A stretch of 64,000 nt of DNA from Aerococcaceae bacterium NML190073 (GTDB taxonomy: Bacteria > Bacillota > Bacilli > Lactobacillales > Aerococcaceae). A model generated the notes under the pieces. That model did not search any database and was not told the DNA's origin. It worked only from the letters and a program-made list of their open reading frames with translations. Every line of letters starts with the position of its first letter. Positions within the stretch are counted from its first letter, which is position 1. The DNA lies in NCBI GenBank assembly GCA_026131555.1, contig JAMXJH010000005.1, positions 62,001 to 126,000 on the forward strand. Reading direction: 5' to 3'. Shown here piece after piece: positions 24,507 to 32,000 of this stretch. The translations under genes were made by a program, and so were the position numbers.

Positions 24507-25072
24507 CACAACAACATCACATCCTCTGGTTTCGCCCACGGTGCGGTAGCATTGATATGATCATAGAACATAATGCCTTTCAAGTGATCCAATTCGTGTT
24601 GCACAACAATTGCTTCATAATCTGATAAGCGGATTTCTTTCTCCTTGCCGTCAATGTCTTGATAGCGTAGACGAATACGGCGCGGTCGTGGCACTAGACC
24701 TTCAACCGGACGATCTACCGACAAACAGCCTTCTCCGTCTTTCAACGCAATCCGTTGCACAGAATGACTGATGACTTTCGGGTTGAACATTATCTCACTC
24801 AATATTGGAAACTCTACTTCCTCGTCTTCATCATAACCCATAATATGCACTGCAAAAATCTGCTTACTCACATCAATTTGTGGCGCAGCTAAGCCGACTC
24901 CTGCTCTTAGTCCGTATTTCTCAGCAATCGCTTCATCTTGACTGTTCACCAAAAATTCATGCATTTTTAGTGCAGTTTGGCGCAATTCATCCGATAAGGG
25001 AAACGCCACCGGTTCGGCTACTTGGCGTAATGTCGGGTGTCCTTCTTCAATAATATCTTTCATTGTAATCAT
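24506..25072 (-). CDS. def: Peptide deformylase
   Basis: 188 residues, of Gram-positive type 2 length. Removes the N-formyl group from new proteins. The metal and active-site motifs are GVGLAAPQ, EGCLSV and QHELDH. It starts 9 nt after hflX and overlaps mvaA by one base. Confidence 0.96.
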   Translation of the reverse strand: MITMKDIIEEGHPTLRQVAEPVAFPLSDELRQTALKMHEFLVNSQDEAIAEKYGLRAGVGLAAPQIDVSKQIFAVHIMGYDEDEEVEFPILSEIMFNPKVISHSVQRIALKDGEGCLSVDRPVEGLVPRPRRIRLRYQDIDGKEKEIRLSDYEAIVVQHELDHLKGIMFYDHINATAPWAKPEDVMLL

Positions 25073-25081
25073 ATCTCTTAC

Positions 25082-26314
25082 CTACTTTTCTTCTAATTTA
25101 CGGCGATAACCTTCTAATATGTAAACTTGCCTGTCTTCATCAAAAACAACCGATTCAACTAAAGTTTTCTGGCGGTATAATGCTAATAAGTCCGCTTCTT
25201 CTGGCTGAATTTCCACTGTAAAATGTTCCGCATGTTCTAAGAGCACTTGCCAGATTTTGTCTTTTAACCGCTCGATGTCGCTATCTTTTTGGGCGGAGAT
25301 AATGATATTCGGGAACAATGTCGGTTCGATTAAGCCACTAACTCGGTCCGCTTTATTGTATACCGTTAACATCGGAATATGTTCCATCTCTAGCTCTTTC
25401 AACAGTGACAGCACCGTTTGCTCATGCATCGTCTGAGCTAGATTCGAAGCATCTACAACATGTAACAACAAATCCACATAGCGCATTTCTTCCAAGGTTG
25501 ACTTGAAAGCATGAATCAATGTTGTCGGCAAATCTTCAATAAACCCAACTGTGTCTGTCAAAGTAAACGCATCATGACCGTGAATATTCATCTGTCGGGT
25601 CAACGGGTCTAGCGTCGCAAACAATTGGTCTTGTACATAAGTATCGCTCAAGGTCAAACGTGTCAATAAGGTTGACTTGCCGGCGTTAGTATAGCCGACT
25701 AAACCGATATTGAATTCTTTACCACTTTGACGGCGCAACCGTGTTCGTTCGCGATGTTCCGCCAATTGCGCCAACTCTTTCTTAATCGTCTGCATTAAGC
25801 CTCGAATATGACGACGGTCGCTCTCCAATTTCGTTTCCCCGGGACCGCGCGTTCCAATTCCTGCACCCAAGCGCGACAAATGCTTTCCTTGCCCATGCAA
25901 TCTCGGTAACAAATAATCATATTGCGCCAACTCCACTTGCAGTTTCCCTTCACGACTTTTCGCTCTCAATGCAAAAATATCCAGTATTAACTGAATACGG
26001 TCAATAACACGTACACCAACCGCTTCTTGAATGTGGCGCGTTGAACTTGGCGATAACGGATTCAACGAGATAACCAATTCAATCTCCTCAATGTTAACTA
26101 ATTCCACAATTTCTTGTAGTTTGCCGCTACCCACCGCACTTCTGCCGTCTAATCGGCTCAACTTCTGGGTCACCACTTTGACAGGATTACCTCCCGCCGT
26201 TTCTGTTAACGCTACTAATTCCGTCATCAAGGTGGCAAATTTCTCATCCGTGTATTCTTCCGTCTGAACCCCCATCAACAATACGCGCTCCGGTTGCGTT
26301 TCTACTTCAATCAT
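25082..26314 (-). CDS. hflX: GTPase HflX
   Basis: 410 residues from ATG at 26314. A ribosome-associated GTPase linked to rescue or splitting of stalled ribosomes. The N-terminal HflX domain has a glycine-rich linker (RLGAGIGTRGPGETKLESDRR). The G domain has GYTNAGKST (G1), DTVGFI (G3) and NKAD (G4). GAGAGGAGGGGCGAG lies just before this ATG, so I prefer it over the upstream ATG at 26353. First gene of hflX-def-mvaA. Confidence 0.94.
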   Translation of the reverse strand: MIEVETQPERVLLMGVQTEEYTDEKFATLMTELVALTETAGGNPVKVVTQKLSRLDGRSAVGSGKLQEIVELVNIEEIELVISLNPLSPSSTRHIQEAVGVRVIDRIQLILDIFALRAKSREGKLQVELAQYDYLLPRLHGQGKHLSRLGAGIGTRGPGETKLESDRRHIRGLMQTIKKELAQLAEHRERTRLRRQSGKEFNIGLVGYTNAGKSTLLTRLTLSDTYVQDQLFATLDPLTRQMNIHGHDAFTLTDTVGFIEDLPTTLIHAFKSTLEEMRYVDLLLHVVDASNLAQTMHEQTVLSLLKELEMEHIPMLTVYNKADRVSGLIEPTLFPNIIISAQKDSDIERLKDKIWQVLLEHAEHFTVEIQPEEADLLALYRQKTLVESVVFDEDRQVYILEGYRRKLEEK

Positions 26315-26373
26315 CTCGCCCCTCCTCTCAATTCTCGCTTCTTTAAAAAACATACTTCTAAAATTCCTTAACC

Positions 26374-26402
26374 ATTATATCAATTTTTGAAGCGAGGATA
26401 AA
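26374..26402 (-). promoter_or_regulatory. Promoter of hflX-def-mvaA
   Basis: Minus strand TTTATC (complement of 26397-26402), 17-bp spacer, perfect TATAAT (complement of 26374-26379). Confidence 0.7.
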
Positions 26403-26440
26403 GCTATCTACTAATTTTGGCAAATTGTTCACTTCTCCAA

Positions 26441-26475
26441 CAAAAAGACACCCCAATATTGATGTTGGAGTGTCT
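26441..26475 (-). terminator. Terminator after the HTH membrane protein gene
   Basis: Stem AGACACcCCAA/TTGGaGTGTCT (26446-26475) and TTTTTG on the minus strand. Confidence 0.8.
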
Positions 26476-26517
26476 GTATTCAAATCAAGTAAAAGGCTCT
26501 AAGTCTTTCTCTTGCAT

Positions 26518-27204
26518 TCAATGCGCTAATTCATACAAGCTTTTGTTTAAGAGCAAAGCGGATAGCACTTGTTCACTTTCTTTGATGGTTACTTGTTTGT
26601 AAATGAGGAACATTAATATTTCTTTTAACTGTTGGTTAGTCATATCACTAACATCTACTCTTAAGGATTCCCCTGATTGCGTGTAGATATCCAAAAACAC
26701 CGAGTCAGGATTGATATCAAACGGTGAATAGCGTTGTCTCCCCACATACTTTAGTTGAGCATATTGCACATCTTGATAGTGAACCTTCGTTAATTGGTTT
26801 GGTAATTTTTTTGCCTTGACGAGCATGTAGTCATCAGAAAATTCAACACATTTGTCGAAAACAAGTGAGAATGTTGTTGCAGCACCTACAATGTAGATTG
26901 CTACACCAAGCCACAACGGTTGATAGCCAAATCCTGTCAGCAACAATGTTAGCACTAGCCAAAAAAATAGAAAAGCAATGACCTTAATAGGTGTGACGCT
27001 CTTTCGGGATGTCGATACATTGAAAGTATGCTTGTCATGCGTGGATAGAATGCTTACTAGACGAGTTAATTGCTCTATCGTTGGTGCCTGTTCACCTTGC
27101 ATCCACATCTTTACTGTGTTTACATCTTCATTCATTTGTTGAGCTAAGCGCTTCTCCGATACGTCAGCGCGACGAATCATATCATGTACAATTACTCCGC
27201 TCAT
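26518..27204 (-). CDS. Membrane protein with N-terminal HTH (XRE-like) and C-terminal PH-like domain
   Basis: 228 residues. The first 55 resemble an XRE-type helix-turn-helix (SEKRLAQQMNEDVNTVKMWMQGEQAPTIEQL is the family pattern). Two adjacent membrane helices follow (about 74-115). The C-terminal cytosolic part (about 118-205) is beta-rich with YSPFDINPDSVFLDIY, like bacterial PH domains. I do not recognise a named family. It could be a membrane-tethered regulator or a protein that merely keeps the HTH fold. It has its own promoter and terminator. Confidence 0.7.
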   Translation of the reverse strand: MSGVIVHDMIRRADVSEKRLAQQMNEDVNTVKMWMQGEQAPTIEQLTRLVSILSTHDKHTFNVSTSRKSVTPIKVIAFLFFWLVLTLLLTGFGYQPLWLGVAIYIVGAATTFSLVFDKCVEFSDDYMLVKAKKLPNQLTKVHYQDVQYAQLKYVGRQRYSPFDINPDSVFLDIYTQSGESLRVDVSDMTNQQLKEILMFLIYKQVTIKESEQVLSALLLNKSLYELAH

Positions 27205-27293
27205 CTTATTCTCCTTTCTGTGCCTCAGTCAGCACCTTGGATCTTTTAACATCAATAAACACCAAAAGAAAACGCTACCATTTATTTATATCT

Positions 27294-27322
27294 ATTTTAG
27301 CACTAAGAAAAATCGCTGTCAA
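27294..27322 (-). promoter_or_regulatory. Strong promoter of the HTH membrane protein gene
   Basis: Minus strand perfect TTGACA (complement of 27317-27322), 17-bp spacer, TAAAAT (complement of 27294-27299). The leader is about 80 nt. Confidence 0.8.
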
Positions 27323-27361
27323 TCCGAATACAGTCATATATCTCACACATTACTCAACTGA

Positions 27362-27408
27362 TAAAAACACCCCATAAACCTTGTTGGATTAAGGTTTATA
27401 GGGTGTTT
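27362..27408 (-). terminator. Terminator of nox
   Basis: 18-bp near-perfect stem (27365-27382 with 27391-27408), 8-nt loop, and a TTTTTAT tail on the minus strand. Confidence 0.92.
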
Positions 27409-27425
27409 CCAAAAATTGATTACAG

Positions 27426-28778
27426 TTATTCCGCTAATTTACGCTCTTGTTCTACGGCTGCTTGCGCCAAAATGTTTAAGTAGTTCCAAGGACGATCGAA
27501 TACTGGTTGGAAGAAGAAGTCAACGTACGCTAAGTCATCGATTGTCATTTTGTTTTGAACCGCTAATGACAATGTGTTAGCTGATGCTGTACAGTCATAT
27601 TTAGACATGATTTGTCCACCAACGATACGTTTTGTGCCTACTTCATAAACTAACTTCATGTATAGTTTCTCGTTTGTTGGCATGAATTCCGGACGGTAGT
27701 TGTCTTCAACGTATACCGCACGAACGTCTAATCCGAAATGTTTCGCTGAACCTTCGTTTACACCTGTTGAACCGATGTTCCAACCGAATAAGTGTAAACC
27801 TGATGTTGATTGTGTACCACGGTAAGCTACCTTGTCACCGTTAATATTTTTACCAACTAAAGCACCCATACGCACCGCGTTAGTTGCTAATGGAATATAG
27901 GCATGTCCGCCGTTAGGATTGTAGTTCACCGCACAGCTGTCGCCCGCTGCAAAAACATCTGGGTGGCTAGTCTTCATGTAGTTGTCAACGATAATCGCAC
28001 CGTTCGGTAATGTTTCCAATTGGTCCTTCACTAAATCGTTGTTTGGACGGAAGCCTACGCACACGATAACCATATCTGCTTCGTATGCCCCTTTATCTGT
28101 TACAACTTTCGTTACTTTACCGTTCTCGCCTTCGAAACCTTTCACCATTTCGTTCAATTGAACAGTGATACCGCGGTCACGTAAGTCTTGTTCTAAAACA
28201 TTTGTGAACTCTGCGTCTAAGTATTTGTTCAAGATGCGGTCTAAACCATCGATTAAAGTAACATCCTTGCCTTCTAAACCGAAAGCTTCAACCAACTCGA
28301 TACCGATGTATCCACCACCGATAACTACAACTTTTTGAGCATCTGTCTTACGAGTGAAAATTTCTTTTGCTTGATTGTAGTTTTTGCATAGTAGAACATT
28401 ATCCAAATCGAAGCCTTCGAATGGCGGTAAGATTGGCCAAGATCCTGTAGTCAACACTAATTTGTCATAAGAATCTGTCTTCTCTTCACCTGTCTTCAAA
28501 TCTTTGATTGTCAATGTTTTCGCATTCAAATCAATATTTGTTACATCGTGTTCCATATGAACTTTTGCACCCATTGAAGCTAATTCTTCAGGGTTTGAAT
28601 AGAACAATCCTTGTGGGTCTTTAACCACGCCACCTACATACAATGCAATTCCGCAAGATAAGAATGAAATATTATCATTGCGCTCATACACAACCACTTC
28701 AAAATCAGGGTTGTCATTCAAAATCGTCTTAACCGCTGCTGTTCCCGCATGCGTACATCCAACTACTACTACTTTCAT
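27426..28778 (-). CDS. nox: NADH oxidase (FAD-dependent, NADH oxidase/peroxidase family)
   Basis: 450 residues from ATG at 28778, behind AGGAGG. A flavoprotein disulfide reductase-family enzyme. The N-terminal FAD Rossmann motif is VVVVGCTHAGTAA, the redox-active cysteine is C42 in SFLSCGI, the NADH-binding motif is VVIGGGYIGIELVEAF, and the second FAD motif is VFAAGDS. The single Cys42 and length fit the H2O-forming NADH oxidase; NADH peroxidase and CoA-disulfide reductase are close relatives that cannot be fully excluded. It regenerates NAD+ and removes oxygen. Confidence 0.88.
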   Translation of the reverse strand: MKVVVVGCTHAGTAAVKTILNDNPDFEVVVYERNDNISFLSCGIALYVGGVVKDPQGLFYSNPEELASMGAKVHMEHDVTNIDLNAKTLTIKDLKTGEEKTDSYDKLVLTTGSWPILPPFEGFDLDNVLLCKNYNQAKEIFTRKTDAQKVVVIGGGYIGIELVEAFGLEGKDVTLIDGLDRILNKYLDAEFTNVLEQDLRDRGITVQLNEMVKGFEGENGKVTKVVTDKGAYEADMVIVCVGFRPNNDLVKDQLETLPNGAIIVDNYMKTSHPDVFAAGDSCAVNYNPNGGHAYIPLATNAVRMGALVGKNINGDKVAYRGTQSTSGLHLFGWNIGSTGVNEGSAKHFGLDVRAVYVEDNYRPEFMPTNEKLYMKLVYEVGTKRIVGGQIMSKYDCTASANTLSLAVQNKMTIDDLAYVDFFFQPVFDRPWNYLNILAQAAVEQERKLAE

Positions 28779-29032
28779 AGTGTGTAAAACCTCCTGTTTC
28801 GTTATCATTATGGAATGTACTCCCATGATACCATAAACTTCACAAATATAATAGTAATTTATGCAAAAATAAATCGGTCAGCAACGCCTTTCATTCGGTT
28901 TTCATTTTTGATTATAGATAAGTTTTTCACAAACTATTAAGATGATTACTGTTTGATTTATCGGCATGCTGTTTAGGATAATTAAGTTGCTTTCAATCTT
29001 TTATGCATACGATTCTGCTTTTTTCATAACGA
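28779..29032. other. AT-rich intergenic stretch between nox and the metalloprotease
   Basis: About 250 bp without a supported gene. It holds the nox RBS (AGGAGG) and presumably its promoter. A TATCAT-like -10 lies about 50 nt upstream of nox with no good -35. One TTGTGAA, half of a Rex-type operator, lies near 28838-28844, but the second half is absent. Confidence 0.5.
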
Positions 29033-29063
29033 AACACCCCACACGTCTAACATGCGGGGTGTT
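29033..29063 (-). terminator. Hairpin downstream of the metalloprotease gene
   Basis: 8-bp stem AACACCCC (29033-29040) with GGGGTGTT (29056-29063). The U tract is weak (TTTCGTT), so termination may be inefficient. Confidence 0.55.
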
Positions 29064-29096
29064 ATGTTGGATTTCTTTTAGCAATGCGCTACATGC

Positions 29097-32000
29097 TTAT
29101 GGCTGCGCTTTGTAAATGCTGCTTCTGAAATCATCTGTATCCAACAAGTACGCGCGGTAAATCGCCTCTTTAACTTGTTGTACTTTATTCGGACTTTGCT
29201 GAGCGGTTTTCTCAATCAATTCCTTGATACTCTCATAAGAAGTTGTATATTTCTTACCTTCGTAAGTGAATTCAATTTCTCTTAATTGACCTGCTTTTGC
29301 CGCATCTAAACGACGTGTTAACATATCTAATTTGAAGGCTTTGAAGTCTGCATATTGACCATTGAATAACTTATCAACAACATATTTATCTGAGAATACT
29401 TTTCCTTCCGCTTTCGCGTCATTGAAGTACTTATTAGAGTTATAGCCAAGCATTCCTTCGTATCCTTTTTCAGCTAAAATATCAAAGGTCAAACGCTTGA
29501 AGCTGATATTACCGGCAATTCCGGTGTCGTTTGTCACTGCGCCATAAATCGGTACAAACATTGACACAGTTTGATACGTGTTGCGTCCTGCTGTCTTGTC
29601 AGTGTAATTAGCATTCAATGCAAGAACGACATCATTGTTGACTAAATCAGCTAAAGTTGTAAAGCTCAACTTTTGCCATTCTTCATTCGTGAATGAACGA
29701 ATGCGGTCAATACCTTCGCCGTTTGCTTCCTTCTCTAAAGTCAATGTTTTGAAAATCGCGCGCTTACGATGGTCTTCTGCTTTCAAGAAGGCTTCTCCTT
29801 CAATGGCGTCTAAGGTGTAAATGACATCGAATACACCTTTGAAGTATTCTTGTAAGTCCGCTTGATTTTGGAAGCGTTCGGGATTTAGGTTATGCAATCG
29901 ATTCTTCGCGTTTCTACCATTATTGTTAGTAGTGTGATCCAATGCCATGTTCCAACCAAACATTGCATTATTAGCGTCTGTTATCGATTGGAACATTCCT
30001 AATGCATATGTCTCCGCTCCCGCCGCTTGACGACGTCCGTAACCACCTAAGAACGTTGAATTATCGAAGTTGTGAGTCATTTCATGCGTAAAGACAGAGT
30101 TACCGTATTGCGATAGCACTTGGTCATGCACGAAATGCGTGTAGTTACCGCCGGCATATGCTCCCGCTCCATTGTGACGGTACCACTTACCGATTGGTCC
30201 GAAGAATTCTAACATTCTCGCTGTTGCGTTCGAACCAAATGAAGGCATCCAACCTCTATTGTCGCTCAAGCGGTAGCCATCCCACGTTGGAACCGGTACG
30301 TCAGCACGATTCAATAAAGTTTGCTTCACGTTCTCATTCGATAGACGATACCACATATCGAAGAAGCGGCGTTCGCGCTCTCCTTCCAGTTCGGTTGCTG
30401 CTTTGAGTTCCGCCATTTTGCTAGCGTATTCTGTAGGATTCGTCTGTGCTAAGTTCATATCCATGTAACGATCATACATACCAAATGTAATAGATGACAT
30501 AGTACTGATGACGTAAATTCCTTCGCCTGATAATGTAAGTAAAGGTAACAACAAGAATCTATGACGCGGTTTCGTCAATGCATGATAAACATCAACCGGC
30601 GCTGACTCAAGTCCCGGTTCTTTAGACGCTTTCTCTACAAGGTATGCTTTAGTTGCGGATTTCAACCAGTCGCTCGGTGTTTGGGTAGTCAAACGAGTTC
30701 GATACGCATCTAAATAGTCATGAACACTGTATTTACCATTTACACGTCCCATTTGAGCAGCATAAGTAGCATAGTTGCGCTCTATATAAAATGTTTCTTT
30801 TCCACTATTACCAAACTGAATGAGCCAGTCTAACACATTGACTTTCTTTCCTAAGAAATCCTGTCTAAATAGTGATAGATCTCCGATATTCTTGTCGCCG
30901 AAATCAATGCTGTATAAGCGGTCAATATAAGCTAAACTCATTATAATTTGCTGCTTATTCGCGCGAATGGATTCCACTAAATAATCCATACTTGAAGCAT
31001 TAGCCTCTGTTACATTGCTAATCATGCTTTGAGCGAGTAATGAACTCAAGTAATGTTCAATATTATCTTGTACACGCTTGAATGCAGACGCTAAGTAGAA
31101 CGGATCAACTCGAGCTTCAACTAATTTAGCAACGGCTTCTTCAACTGGGGTTTGGTTTTTCCGTGGCATCAATTCTCGCTGGGAAGCAATCATGCCCCAA
31201 GGATACGTATAATCCGGGAACAGGCTTGTCACGACATCCATGTAATTCAATTGCCCAAATTCAGAAACGAGGTCACTCAATGAACGAGTCGTTGCTTGAA
31301 TAAATTGGTTAGGTGTATAAATTAAATCTGTATCCGCCAATTGGTATTCGTAAACCGCTGAATCTTTATATTGTGTTCCGGACGTCAAGTCCACGTACTC
31401 GACAGTTCCATCCGCAAAATGTAGCAATAAACGATTAATCTTCGCGACATCACTATAATAATTGGTTACGAAACGATTATCTTGCATTGGGACAACGGAT
31501 ACTAAATCAGTTGTAGCTAACTTGCTAGAAGCATTGATTTTATTACCTTGCTTCACAATGTACTCGCGATTGTAGAACGGTAATAATTTTTCTGTATTGC
31601 GATAAGCAATTAGGCGATTTGATTGTGCGCCTTGAATTGTATTGTAATCAAATTCTGTCGCTTGTTGTTCCCATTGCTTTGTCATTGAAACGTCGTACGC
31701 TTGAATCTTCGCTTGCGCTTCATTCTTAGTAATATTCTGTGCGTACAGTGATTCTTTACCGGCACTTATACCTTCAACAATATGAGCATTTGTCACTCTG
31801 GCATCTTTATAACCTGAATCGCCAAAGAATGTATGCCCGTTGATGACATTCATCAAGCTGATTACATTATTGACACGAGCATTACGCCATGTAGAACCGA
31901 CAAAGCCTCCGATTTGTCCCCCGGTGCCGACATTGTTCATAACACCTTTGGCATAAGCATTTGATATCATCGTATTCTGATGATCAGCATGACCAACTAC

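Noticed and set aside
28835-28850. Rex operator upstream of nox
   Set aside because: Only one half-site (TTGTGAA) is present; the inverted second half is missing.
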